Shown here in pieces: positions 23,150 to 31,580 of a DNA stretch of 43,534 nt. The translations under genes were made by a program, and so were the position numbers. This stretch comes from an uncultured bacterium (GTDB lineage Bacteria; Bacillota; Clostridia; Lachnospirales; Lachnospiraceae). Below the pieces are notes generated by a model, which was not told where the DNA came from, ran no database searches, and saw only the letters and a program-made list of their open reading frames with translations. The stretch is from NCBI GenBank assembly GCA_947651225.1, contig CANSYK010000026.1, positions 1 through 43,534 of the forward strand. The letters run 5' to 3'. Position 1 is the first letter of the stretch, and each line of letters begins with the position of its first letter.

Positions 23150-23752
23150 ATGGAAAAACAGAAACCAATAGCAGGAGAGTTCTACAGGCATTTTAAAGGC
23201 GGGCTATATCAGGTTAAAATGCTGGCCAAAGACAGCGATTCTTTGAAAGAAAAAGTGGTTTATCAGGCAATGTATGCGCCTTTTGAATGCTGGGTGCGGG
23301 ATTTGGAAGAGTTTACCAGTAAGCTGGATAAGGAAAAGTATCCCAATGCAGGGCAGGAGTTCCGATTTGAAAAAGTGAAAATGGAGATGGCAGTTTCGGA
23401 AAAGGAAGAGAAGGACGATGGCAGAGCGGTTTGGCATGAAACAGATGAAATCAGTGATGAGGCATTGAAAAAGGCACTGCAAAGCGGGCAGCCCCAGCGC
23501 TATCTGAATGAGAAGATTACGGAGGAAGAGATTGCACAAAGGGGGCTTTTACAGCTTTTGGACGCCGATGGATTTCGTGAGAAAAGACAGATTTTTATTG
23601 GGCTAAAACCATATCTGAATGAAAGGATGTTAAATAATATTGCGGTTGCGCTGGATATTGTGTTAGAAGACGGGGATTTGGAGACACAGTATGAATCAAT
23701 TATGCGGTGCATGGAAGCCTTTGAACATTATGAGGGAAGGAGGCTTCGCTGA
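23150..23752 (+). CDS. DUF1653-containing protein
   Basis: 200 residues. The N-terminal 70 residues (GEFYRHFKGGLYQVKMLA ... VVYQAMYAPFECWVRDLEEF) match DUF1653, a small SH3-like domain found alone or fused in many bacteria, with unknown role. A variable linker is followed by a helical C-terminal region (ALDIVLEDGDLETQYESIMR) not known to me. ATG follows AGAAGAGG. It overlaps the next gene by one base (TGATG), which implies translational coupling. Confidence 0.75.
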   Translation: MEKQKPIAGEFYRHFKGGLYQVKMLAKDSDSLKEKVVYQAMYAPFECWVRDLEEFTSKLDKEKYPNAGQEFRFEKVKMEMAVSEKEEKDDGRAVWHETDEISDEALKKALQSGQPQRYLNEKITEEEIAQRGLLQLLDADGFREKRQIFIGLKPYLNERMLNNIAVALDIVLEDGDLETQYESIMRCMEAFEHYEGRRLR

Positions 23753-24810
23753 TGCTGGAGAAAATTCTAAATAGTATGCTTCATGGAAACACCAAAACAA
23801 AGATATTTTTATGGTCGGTCTTTATTTTGGGTGTCAGTGCGGTTTTTTTACTGATGGCAGGAATTATTTTGGGAGTGCCTTACCTTGGAATGGGTGGTGT
23901 TCTTGTTGGATTTGCCGGATTGATACTTTCGCAGTCTGTATCCCTAAAAGATTTGAACAGGGGGAAAAAAGCAAAGAAACAGAAAACGCCAAAGGAAAAA
24001 GAGAAGGCAGAGGGGAGTTCTGATAAGAAGGAGAAAAAAGAGAAAGGGCAATCTGCACCAGAAGAAAAGACGAGAAAAGAGCGAGAACGGGAGAAATCAC
24101 AGTATCTTTCTTCTCTAAATGCAAAAAAAGTGAAAAAGATGATGAAAGAACACCAGGTTAATCAGGTGCATGTAAAGGTAATGATTGACAGCTATCCGGC
24201 AAAAAAAATTGAGCAGGCTCCGGCATTTATGTGGCGGACAGATGAAATGCTTCATTTTTTGATATTGACAGGGCAGGCAGAAGAATTTGAAGTGCCTTTA
24301 GCGGATATTCAGGGGATTCTTCTAGTGAAAAATGTGCCTGCAGACAAAGAAAAGGATTACCAGTTGTTTAAATATTCTTCTTTTATTTCTAAAATGTTTC
24401 AACCATATTTACCAGCTTATTCAGAAGGGACAAAGAGCGGGGAATTGGAAGTCAGGAAAAATACATTCCGTATTGAGCCAGGAATTTATCTAACAAATTC
24501 ATCGGTAGCAAATCTTCGAAAGGTTTTACTGCCAGGAGTTGCTTTTCTGGTAGACGATAAGGTGATTGCTTCAAAACGTTTTAATGAATATTTTAAAGAA
24601 TTATACCGTTATAGCCTTCTCTGTAAAAATATGGTAATTACTTTGGATGAATATCGGGAGCAGATTAAAAAGACATTGGATGCTCTGTTAGAAGCGCCAA
24701 TTGGTGGAAATGAATTTGCAAATACGATTTATGACTTAAATAAATACCGGTTAATTACAAAAAATGATGTTGTTTTATATACGCAGAAGTATCGTGAATT
24801 AAATATGTAG
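23752..24810 (+). CDS. Membrane-anchored protein of unknown function
   Basis: 352 residues. Two closely spaced membrane segments (about 16-37 and 41-63) form a hairpin, followed by a Lys/Glu-rich charged linker (about 70-130). A cytoplasmic alpha/beta domain of about 220 residues follows (VHVKVMIDSYPAKKI, MWRTDEMLHFLILTGQAEEF, FRIEPGIYLTNSSVANLRKVLLPG without interruption). I recognise no family or catalytic motif. It starts within the stop codon of the DUF1653 gene, so the two proteins probably act together. A family C repeat follows and may terminate the unit. Confidence 0.75.
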   Translation: MLEKILNSMLHGNTKTKIFLWSVFILGVSAVFLLMAGIILGVPYLGMGGVLVGFAGLILSQSVSLKDLNRGKKAKKQKTPKEKEKAEGSSDKKEKKEKGQSAPEEKTRKEREREKSQYLSSLNAKKVKKMMKEHQVNQVHVKVMIDSYPAKKIEQAPAFMWRTDEMLHFLILTGQAEEFEVPLADIQGILLVKNVPADKEKDYQLFKYSSFISKMFQPYLPAYSEGTKSGELEVRKNTFRIEPGIYLTNSSVANLRKVLLPGVAFLVDDKVIASKRFNEYFKELYRYSLLCKNMVITLDEYREQIKKTLDALLEAPIGGNEFANTIYDLNKYRLITKNDVVLYTQKYRELNM

Positions 24811-24818
24811 AAATTTTT

Positions 24819-24905
24819 GTTACTATTCACGGCTGTTTTTGCAGCGCCAGACGGCATAGCCGGATGGTTTTTCGCATAATGTTTAGAATAGCCGTGAATA
24901 GTAAC
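24819..24905. repeat. Family C palindromic repeat (87 bp)
   Basis: Ends GTTACTATTCACGGCT (24819-24834) and AGCCGTGAATAGTAAC (24890-24905) are perfect 16-bp inverted repeats. The interior contains GACGGCATAGCCGGATGG. A copy of identical length lies in opposite orientation at 42369-42455. It carries no coding sequence. The hairpin directly after a stop codon may work as a terminator. Confidence 0.85.
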
Positions 24906-25021
24906 AAATTTTTACTGGAAATTTGTGCAAGATTGATATTGACATATGTAATACATAGAGTAAAATATATGTTATTAGTAACAAGTCGAAACAAAAGTTG
25001 AGTTACTTTTAGAAAAATGTA

Positions 25022-25075
25022 TTGACAGATGGATAGAAAATGCTTTATGATATATATGTTCGGAACGTTTGTTTG
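25022..25075 (+). promoter_or_regulatory. recA promoter with LexA-like box
   Basis: TTGACA (25022-25027) and TATGAT (25046-25051) are 18 bp apart. GGAACGTTTGTTTG (25062-25075) matches the Gram-positive SOS box CGAAC-N4-GTTCG with two outer changes, placed at the expected transcription start. This fits LexA control of recA. The start codon is about 350 bp downstream because a family B repeat lies in between. Confidence 0.65.
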
Positions 25076-25175
25076 TGGTGAAACATGATGGATGAAAATT
25101 ATTTTTCAAAATGTTTCGGGGGAGAAACATAAAACAACTGATTTTCGCATATATGATGCCGCCGGGAGAGGCAGA

Positions 25176-25387
25176 TTAGGAACTGTAAATAAATTAAATG
25201 AACAAGTTGCGAAGAATGTTTTTCCGAGTGCAAAGGAAAAAACGTAGTTCTACGCTCCGCTTCGGTCCTTGCTAAACAAGCGCCACTGGCGCTTAGCAAC
25301 GTAGCGGGCTACGGCGAGGCTTTTTGATGGTGCAATCGAAAAAACAGGCAAGCAAGTTGCTTCATTTAATTATTTACAGGTCCTTAG
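25176..25387. repeat. Family B repeat inserted in the recA 5' region
   Basis: Ends TTAGGAACTGTAAATAA and TTATTTACAG.TCCTTAG are inverted, with an interior of about 180 bp. The interior includes a GCGCCACTGGCGC hairpin and a segment absent from the sister copy at 28706-28866. The element ends 21 bp before the recA ATG and supplies a misleading in-frame upstream ATG (25324). Confidence 0.85.
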
Positions 25388-25407
25388 TTCAGAAAGGAAA
25401 TATAGTT

Positions 25408-26547
25408 ATGGCAAAAGAAGTAAAAGTTGAAGATAATAAAATGAAAGCATTGGAGTCAGCAATCGCACAGATTGAAAAGCAATATGGAAAAGGTTCTGTA
25501 ATGAAGCTTGGAGAAAATCTCCATTTGAATGTGGAATCAGTACCTTCTGGTTCTTTGGGACTGGATCTTGCGCTTGGAGTTGGTGGTATTCCAAAGGGAA
25601 GAGTGATTGAAATCTATGGTCCGGAGTCTGGTGGTAAGACAACGGTAGCATTACATATGGTTGCAGAAGTTCAGAAGCGGGGCGGCATTGCGGGATTTAT
25701 TGATGCAGAGCATGCGTTAGATCCTGTGTATGCAAAAAATATTGGTGTGGATATTGATAATTTGTATATTTCGCAGCCGGATACAGGAGAACAGGCATTA
25801 GAAATTGCAGAAACAATGGTTCGTTCTACAGCGATAGATATTGTAATTGTTGACTCTGTTGCTGCTCTGGTACCAAAAGCAGAAATTGAAGGGGAGATGG
25901 GAGATAGCCATGTGGGACTGCAGGCACGCCTGATGTCACAGGCGCTTCGAAAACTGACAGGTATTATTGGAAAGACAAGCTGCAGTGTTATTTTTATTAA
26001 CCAGCTTCGTGAAAAAGTAGGAGTGATGTTTGGAAACCCGGAAACAACGACAGGTGGGCGTGCGTTAAAATACTATTCTTCTGTTCGTTTGGAAGTGCGC
26101 AGAGGAGAGCAGATTAAAAAAGATGGCGAGCCTATTGGAAACCGTACAAAGATTAAAGTGGTAAAAAATAAGGTTGCCCCACCGTTTCGTTCTACAGAAG
26201 TAGACATTATTTTTGGCGAAGGTATTTCCAGGGAAGGAGAAATACTGGATTTGGCAGCAGAGGAAAATATTATTGTAAAGAGTGGCGCATGGTATGCATA
26301 TAATGAAAATAAAATCGGACAGGGACGTGAAAATGCAAAGAATTATTTGAAAGAGCATCCAGAAGTTCTTAAAGAGGTAGAACAGAAAGTAAGGGATAAA
26401 TATTTTAGCAATACAGCAGTTGAAGCAGAAGAAGAAGAACCCGTAGAGGAGCCAAAGCCTGCTAAAAAGACACGCACAACGAAGGCAGCAGAAAAGTTAC
26501 CAGAGGAAGAAGTGGCTTTGCCTGCTTCTGAAGGAATAGGGGATTAA
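25408..26547 (+). CDS. recA: RecA recombinase
   Basis: 379 residues from ATG at 25408 with GAAAGGA upstream; an earlier in-frame ATG at 25324 is inside a repeat and adds non-homologous sequence. RecA forms ATP-dependent filaments on single-stranded DNA for strand exchange and triggers LexA cleavage. Walker A GPESGGKT is at 71-78, Walker B region [20 protein letters not shown], loop L1 [18 protein letters not shown], and loop L2 [20 protein letters not shown]. An acidic, Lys/Pro-rich C-terminal tail ends the protein. recX follows after 4 bp, and an SOS-like promoter lies upstream. Confidence 0.98.
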   Translation: MAKEVKVEDNKMKALESAIAQIEKQYGKGSVMKLGENLHLNVESVPSGSLGLDLALGVGGIPKGRVIEIYGPESGGKTTVALHMVAEVQKRGGIAGFIDAEHALDPVYAKNIGVDIDNLYISQPDTGEQALEIAETMVRSTAIDIVIVDSVAALVPKAEIEGEMGDSHVGLQARLMSQALRKLTGIIGKTSCSVIFINQLREKVGVMFGNPETTTGGRALKYYSSVRLEVRRGEQIKKDGEPIGNRTKIKVVKNKVAPPFRSTEVDIIFGEGISREGEILDLAAEENIIVKSGAWYAYNENKIGQGRENAKNYLKEHPEVLKEVEQKVRDKYFSNTAVEAEEEEPVEEPKPAKKTRTTKAAEKLPEEEVALPASEGIGD

Positions 26548-26551
26548 GGAA

Positions 26552-27007
26552 ATGGAGATAGAGGAACGCTTTTTACTGGGCAGGAAGAAAGCAATGGCAC
26601 TGCTGACACACAATGACCGTACAAAGTGGGAGCTGTGTGACCGTTTAAAAAGGGCAGGATTTGAACAGGAAGTGATTGAAGATGCCTTAGCGTATGTAGA
26701 AAGTTTCCATTATATCGATGATTTGCGCTATGCAACACGTTTTGCAGAAATCTATAGTGCAACCCGCAGTATTCAGAGGATTCGACAGGATTTACAGAAA
26801 CGCCATGTGTCGGAAGAATATATTAACTTAGCTTTGGAAAATATTGCATGGGATGACTCTGCTGCACTGAAAAAAGAACTTGGAAAGCTTTTGAAGGAGC
26901 GGAATATAGAGGAGCTTTCTTATGAGGAACGGCAAAAGCTTGCAGCAAAGCTTTATCGGAAGGGATTTCGAACAGATGATATTTTTTCTTGTGTCAGTTT
27001 GTATTGA
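26552..27007 (+). CDS. recX: RecX regulatory protein
   Basis: 151 residues, helical, with three RecX three-helix repeats (ALLTHNDRTKWELCDRLKRA; YIDDLRYATRFAEIYS; RIRQDLQKRHVSEEYINLAL). RecX caps or destabilises RecA filaments. ATG at 26552 lies 4 bp after the recA stop, with AAGGA overlapping the recA end, so it is in an operon with recA. Its stop codon overlaps the -35 element of the rny promoter. Confidence 0.92.
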   Translation: MEIEERFLLGRKKAMALLTHNDRTKWELCDRLKRAGFEQEVIEDALAYVESFHYIDDLRYATRFAEIYSATRSIQRIRQDLQKRHVSEEYINLALENIAWDDSAALKKELGKLLKERNIEELSYEERQKLAAKLYRKGFRTDDIFSCVSLY

Positions 27008-27032
27008 CATATTCGCACATAAAGTATAAAAT
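27004..27032 (+). promoter_or_regulatory. Promoter of rny
   Basis: TTGACA (27004-27009) overlaps the recX stop codon (TGA at 27005-27007). TAAAAT (27027-27032) lies 17 bp further. The rny start is 50 bp downstream with a strong AAGGAGGTG. Confidence 0.7.
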
Positions 27033-27081
27033 CATATTGTTGTATTTTTAACAAATAAAAATAAGGAGGTGCTTCTGTTCG

Positions 27082-28647
27082 ATGCCAAACATCGTCATTG
27101 CAATAGTAGTCATTGTGATGATAGCCGCTGCCATAGTTGTGACTGCGCTGATTACCCAGTCTGTTTCCGTTCAGAGATATAAGGAACAGGAAGAGGCAAA
27201 ACTTGGGGATGCAGAAGAAAAAGCAAGAGTTATTATTGATGATGCTTTAAAGACTGCGGAAACAAAGAAGCGTGAAGCTTTGCTCGAAGCAAAAGAGGAA
27301 GCGCTCAAAACAAAGAATGAGATTGAGCGTGAATCAAAGGAGAGACGGGCAGAACTTCAGCGATATGAGAAGCGGGTGCTGTCGAAAGAGGAAGCTCTGG
27401 ATAAGAAAGCGGAAGTTTTAGAGAAGAAGGAAGCTAAGTTAAATGCAAGAGATGCTGAGCTGGATAGGCAGAAGAAGGAACTGACTGAGATTAAAAACAG
27501 CCATTTGCAGGAACTTGAGAAGATTTCTGGTCTGACTACCGAACAAGCTAAGGAATATCTGTTAAAATCTGTTGAAGAGGATGTAAAACATGAGACGGCA
27601 GTTCTTGTAAAGGAACTGGATCGTAAAGCAAAAGAAGAAGCTGATAAGAGAGCAAAAGATTATGTGGTAACAGCTATCCAGCGCTGTGCAGCAGACCATG
27701 TTGCAGAGACGACAATTTCTGTGGTAGAGTTACCAAATGACGAAATGAAGGGTAGAATTATCGGACGTGAGGGAAGAAATATCCGCACGCTTGAGACTTT
27801 GACTGGCGTTAATTTGATTATTGATGATACACCAGAAGCAGTCGTTTTATCCGGCTTTGATGGAGTTAGGAGAGAGGTTGCAAGAATCGCTCTTGAAAAA
27901 CTTATCGTAGATGGAAGAATTCATCCAGCGAGAATTGAGGAAATGGTCGAAAAGGCTCAAAAGGAAGTTGAGTCGATGATTCGTGAAGAAGGGGAGGCTG
28001 CTACACTGGAAGTTGGTGTGCATGGCATTAACCCTGAACTTATTCGTTTGTTAGGAAGAATGAAATTTAGAACCAGCTACGGTCAGAATGCTTTGAAGCA
28101 TTCAATAGAGGTTGCACATCTGGCGGGCCTCCTTGCAGGAGAGATTGGTGTAGATGTGCGCATTGCAAAACGTGCTGGTTTATTGCATGATATTGGTAAA
28201 TCTGTCGATCAGGAGATGGAGGGAACGCATGTCCAGATAGGTGCGGATCTCTGTCGGAAGTACAAGGAATCCGGTATTGTTATTAATGCAGTAGAGGCAC
28301 ATCATGGTGATGTGGAACCGGAAACATTGATTGCCTGCATTGTACAGGCAGCAGATACAATTTCTGCTGCACGCCCAGGTGCGCGTAGGGAAACATTAGA
28401 AACATATACAAACAGATTGAAACAGTTAGAAGATATTTCAAATAGCTTTAAAGGTGTTGACAAATCATTTGCTATTCAGGCAGGCCGTGAGGTAAGAGTT
28501 ATGGTGGTTCCTGATAAGGTGACGGATGATGAGATGGTGCTTCTTGCACGAGACATTTCGAAACAGATTGAAGACGAATTAAAATACCCTGGTCAGATTA
28601 AGGTAAATGTAATTCGTGAATCCAGAGTGACTGATTATGCAAAATAA
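27082..28647 (+). CDS. rny: Ribonuclease Y
   Basis: 521 residues, the usual length. RNase Y is the membrane-anchored endoribonuclease that starts mRNA decay and riboswitch turnover in Firmicutes. It has an N-terminal membrane anchor (about 4-27), a long Lys/Glu coiled coil (about 32-190), a KH domain with [15 protein letters not shown] (about 224-238), and an HD domain with [15 protein letters not shown] and the LLHDIGK motif (His369-Asp370). The C-terminal end is the typical [21 protein letters not shown] precedes ATG at 27082. It has its own promoter and terminator, so it is uncoupled from recA-recX. Confidence 0.97.
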   Translation: MPNIVIAIVVIVMIAAAIVVTALITQSVSVQRYKEQEEAKLGDAEEKARVIIDDALKTAETKKREALLEAKEEALKTKNEIERESKERRAELQRYEKRVLSKEEALDKKAEVLEKKEAKLNARDAELDRQKKELTEIKNSHLQELEKISGLTTEQAKEYLLKSVEEDVKHETAVLVKELDRKAKEEADKRAKDYVVTAIQRCAADHVAETTISVVELPNDEMKGRIIGREGRNIRTLETLTGVNLIIDDTPEAVVLSGFDGVRREVARIALEKLIVDGRIHPARIEEMVEKAQKEVESMIREEGEAATLEVGVHGINPELIRLLGRMKFRTSYGQNALKHSIEVAHLAGLLAGEIGVDVRIAKRAGLLHDIGKSVDQEMEGTHVQIGADLCRKYKESGIVINAVEAHHGDVEPETLIACIVQAADTISAARPGARRETLETYTNRLKQLEDISNSFKGVDKSFAIQAGREVRVMVVPDKVTDDEMVLLARDISKQIEDELKYPGQIKVNVIRESRVTDYAK

Positions 28648-28669
28648 TCACAATGTTTATAATTGATTG

Positions 28670-28700
28670 AAAGGGTGTCGTTAAAACGACATCCTTTTTT
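28670..28700 (+). terminator. Intrinsic terminator of rny
   Basis: AAAGGGTGTCGT (28670-28681) pairs with ACGACATCCTTT (from 28686) across a TAAA loop and runs into TTTTTT. Confidence 0.85.
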
Positions 28701-28705
28701 GGTCA

Positions 28706-28920
28706 TTAGGAACTGTAAATAATTAAATTGAACAACTTACTCGCCTGTTTTTTCGATTGCTGCATCAAAAAGCCTCGCCGTAGCCCGCTACGCCTACGTT
28801 TTTTTCTTTGCACTCGGAAAAACATTCTTCGTAACTTGTTCATTTAATTTATTTACAGTTCCTTAGGAATTGCAAATAATTCATTTAACCAACTTATATA
28901 ATTTATTTACAGTTCCTTAG
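28706..28920. repeat. Family B repeat plus an abutting short copy
   Basis: The full copy at 28706-28866 is in opposite orientation to the one at 25176-25387. Shared interior words include TTTTTCGATTGCTGCATCAA, AGCCTCGCCGTAGCCCGCTA and TTTGCACTCGGAAAAACATT. It is joined to a second short copy (about 28867-28920, GAATTGCAAATAATTCATTT ... TTTACAGTTCCTTAG). Tandem ends suggest repeated insertion at the same hot spot. Confidence 0.85.
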
Positions 28921-28948
28921 TCACACCTTGTAATAGGAGAAATCATGT

Positions 28949-30319
28949 ATGGTAATTTTTCGGGAACAAAAAAAGTATGAAAAAAATACTGCTGATGAAA
29001 CTTTGTGGAGTGCTGTAGGAAGCGGACGGACTATGGTTGGAATGGGTTTTGCGGTTGATATTGGAACGACTACCGTAGTGGTGACGGCAATTGATCTGGA
29101 GCAAAAAAAAATACTTGGGACAATGTCTTGTACCAATGAACAGACAAAACTTGGGGCAGATGTTATGATGCGGATTATGCATTGTATGTCAGGGAGAGGA
29201 GAAATACTGCACAATCTGGTTGTCAGGCAAGTGGAAGAGATGGCAATGCAGCTCTGTAGAAATGGAAAACCAGAAGATGTGCAGGGGAAACGGTGTTATT
29301 TCTTTGTTGTCGGAAATACAACAATGTGTCATCTTTTTTTAGATAAAAGTGTGGAAGGATTAGCGGGGTATCCCTTTTCTCCAGCTTATCAGGGAAATTA
29401 CTGCTGTATAGGAAAAGAAATCGGGATGGAAGCTTTTTCTGAGGCTGGAATCTGTGTGCTTTCTGGGATTGCAGCGCATGTTGGCGCCGATGCCTTAGCT
29501 GTCATAGGTGCAGAAAAGTTATATCGGGAAGATAAGGTTCAGCTGGCGGTCGACTTGGGGACGAATGCTGAAATTGTTCTGAATCAAAAAGGAAAAATCA
29601 GCGTCTGTTCAACGGCAGCAGGGCCAGCATTTGAGGGAAAAGGGATTTTTTGTGGTATGGCGGCAAAAGACGGAGCGATTGCAGAAGTAAAAATTGCTTC
29701 TGGAAATGGAAATATTATTCTGGGAGTGTTAGGGGGAAAAGAAGCAATTGGAATTTGTAGTACAGGATTGGTTGACCTGTTGGCACAATTAAGAAGATGC
29801 AAGCTTCTTTTGAAAGATGGTTACCTTTTGAGGCAGTCAGAGGCAGAGAAGGCAGGACTTCCAAGAGAACTCTGTGGTCGTCTGGTTGTCAGAAAAGAAC
29901 AGAATGCTTTTTTGTTGTGTGGAGAAAAAGAGGGAAAAAAGGAAATCTATTTGCTGCAAAGTGATATCCGTAACCTGCAGTTAGCAAAAGCGGCAATTCA
30001 GGCGGGAATTATCAGTATTCTTGCCGCAGCACAGATTTCATTGGAAGAGGTTGATGAATTTGTTGTGGCAGGTGTTTTGGGGAGCTGTGTGCGGCAGATG
30101 AGTGCTGTCAGTATTGGACTTTTTCCAGAGGCGGTTCGTGAGAAGATTATTCTTGCAGGGAATGCGGCAGGAAAAGGAGCTGTTTTAGGAGTTTTAGATA
30201 CTGCTTTTTCGGAAAAGATGGAAAGATTGGCAAAGGAAATTTCCCATATAGAAATTGCGCAGGAAAGAGGATTTCAAGATTGTCTTATGAATGCAATGGA
30301 CATACAAAGATGGTTATGA
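28949..30319 (+). CDS. ASKHA-domain protein (DUF4445), RACo-like without ferredoxin domain
   Basis: 456 residues. An actin/Hsp70-type ATPase core has phosphate-1 motif AVDIGTTTVVV (about 35-45) and phosphate-2 motif AVDLGTNAEIVL. VGNTTMCHLFL and AAGPAFEGKGI are diagnostic for the C-terminal part of RACo-type proteins, which reactivate corrinoid proteins by ATP-driven reduction. Those proteins normally start with a 2Fe-2S ferredoxin domain. Here only about 33 residues precede the ASKHA core, with no Cys cluster, so an electron donor must come from elsewhere or the function differs. ATG follows AGGAG (28935-28939). No corrinoid methyltransferase is adjacent. Confidence 0.8.
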   Translation: MVIFREQKKYEKNTADETLWSAVGSGRTMVGMGFAVDIGTTTVVVTAIDLEQKKILGTMSCTNEQTKLGADVMMRIMHCMSGRGEILHNLVVRQVEEMAMQLCRNGKPEDVQGKRCYFFVVGNTTMCHLFLDKSVEGLAGYPFSPAYQGNYCCIGKEIGMEAFSEAGICVLSGIAAHVGADALAVIGAEKLYREDKVQLAVDLGTNAEIVLNQKGKISVCSTAAGPAFEGKGIFCGMAAKDGAIAEVKIASGNGNIILGVLGGKEAIGICSTGLVDLLAQLRRCKLLLKDGYLLRQSEAEKAGLPRELCGRLVVRKEQNAFLLCGEKEGKKEIYLLQSDIRNLQLAKAAIQAGIISILAAAQISLEEVDEFVVAGVLGSCVRQMSAVSIGLFPEAVREKIILAGNAAGKGAVLGVLDTAFSEKMERLAKEISHIEIAQERGFQDCLMNAMDIQRWL

Positions 30320-30383
30320 TAAGATAAAGCGGATTGTTATGATTCACAGCCAACTAAATTGTATAAAGAGATTGAAAAGGCTG

Positions 30384-30549
30384 CTAGAGCGTGTTTGAAA
30401 ATTCATTCTCACAATCTGCACTCCCCACTTTGCGCTATATTTGCCCCAAATTTAGTCAATGTAGCCCGCTACACCTCCTAAATTTGAGCCAAATCTCCCA
30501 CAAAGTGGGAAGCACATCTTGCAAAAAGCAATTTCCAAACACGCTCTAG
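30384..30549. repeat. Family A MITE-like repeat (166 bp), complete copy
   Basis: CTAGAGCGTGTTTGAAAATT (30384-30403) is inverted at the right end, AATTTCCAAACACGCTCTAG (30530-30549). The interior contains TAGTCAATGTAGCCCGCTAC, and copies of both halves occur at 7775-7903 and elsewhere. There is no coding capacity, consistent with a non-autonomous element or large REP-type palindrome. The CTAG at both tips may include a duplicated TA target. Confidence 0.85.
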
Positions 30550-30641
30550 TAAGAAACAGTTTGTAAGTCTTAGATGACTGTGACAGGACATTGAAGGAAA
30601 TCATAACGAATAATAATATACTGCGAGGAGGGATAAGGAAG

Positions 30642-31433
30642 ATGCGGCTTGGATTTATTGGAGCAGGGAATATGGCGCAGGCGATGATTGGCGGTGTGCT
30701 AAAGTCAGGACTGTTCAAAAAAGAGGAGATAATTGCTTCTGCTGCAACGCAGGAAACATTAGATCAAGCAGAAGAGGAATTTGGAATTTGTACAACATTG
30801 GATAACAGGGAAGTGGCAAAATCAGATGTTGTTTTTCTGGCAGTAAAGCCTGTTTATTGTGAGCAGGTGATAGATGAGATAAAAGATTTTATTTTGGAAA
30901 ATCAGATTGTCGTATCTATTGCGGCAGGAAAAAGTATGGCGTGGTTAGAGGAAGCTTTTGGTGGAAAAAGAAAGTTGATTCGTACAATGCCAAATACTCC
31001 GGCGCTGGTTGGAGAGGGAATTACAGCAGTTTGTCCTAATGAACAGGTGACGGAGGAAGAAATCAAGACAGTCTGTGAAATTTTGGAAAGCTTTGGAAAG
31101 GCAGAAGTCGTTTCAGAATCTATGATGGATGCGGTAATCGCAGTGAGCGGAAGTTCGCCAGCTTACGTATTTATGTTTATTGAAGCAATGGCAGATGCTG
31201 CAGTAGCAGAGGGAATGCCAAGGGCACAGGCGTATCAGTTTGCGGCACAGTCTGTACTTGGAAGTGCTAAAATGGTTTTGGAAACCGGGAAACATCCGGG
31301 AGTGCTTAAAGATATGGTTTGTTCTCCGGCGGGCACTACCATTGAGGCAGTACGGGTATTGGAACAGAAAGGATTCCGGGGGGCTGTTATGGATTGTATG
31401 AGCGCATGTGCTGAGAAATCCAGAAAAATGTAA
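30642..31433 (+). CDS. proC: Pyrroline-5-carboxylate reductase
   Basis: 263 residues from ATG at 30642, preceded by GAGGAGGG and AAGGA. It catalyses the last proline biosynthesis step, NAD(P)H-dependent reduction of P5C. The Rossmann motif GFIGAGNMAQAMIGG is at the N-terminus, followed by VFLAVKP, SIAAGKSM, RTMPNTPALVGEG, AVSGSSPAYVFMFIEAMADA (family signature) and SPAGTTIEAVRVLE. The upstream in-frame start at 30591 is not supported. A monocistronic location between a repeat and an M23 gene is likely. Confidence 0.95.
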   Translation: MRLGFIGAGNMAQAMIGGVLKSGLFKKEEIIASAATQETLDQAEEEFGICTTLDNREVAKSDVVFLAVKPVYCEQVIDEIKDFILENQIVVSIAAGKSMAWLEEAFGGKRKLIRTMPNTPALVGEGITAVCPNEQVTEEEIKTVCEILESFGKAEVVSESMMDAVIAVSGSSPAYVFMFIEAMADAAVAEGMPRAQAYQFAAQSVLGSAKMVLETGKHPGVLKDMVCSPAGTTIEAVRVLEQKGFRGAVMDCMSACAEKSRKM

Positions 31434-31468
31434 AGCCTTATAGTTTTGGCAAAGCTTCCTATTTGGCA

Positions 31469-31490
31469 TAAGGAACGGTAAATAATTTCT
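31469..31490 (+). repeat. Possible degenerate family B end
   Basis: TAAGGAACGGTAAATAATTT differs by one base in the core from the family B end. No partner end is visible nearby. Confidence 0.35.
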
Positions 31491-31580
31491 ATAATGAATG
31501 GAAAAGCGGATTTCTTCATATGATGAAGAGAAATCAAAAAGAAGGGACTGCAGGGAAGCTGGCAGTTGGGAAATTAAAAA

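Noticed and set aside
25324-25407. N-terminal extension of RecA
   Set aside because: The upstream ATG lies in a palindromic repeat, has no ribosome binding site, and adds sequence foreign to RecA.
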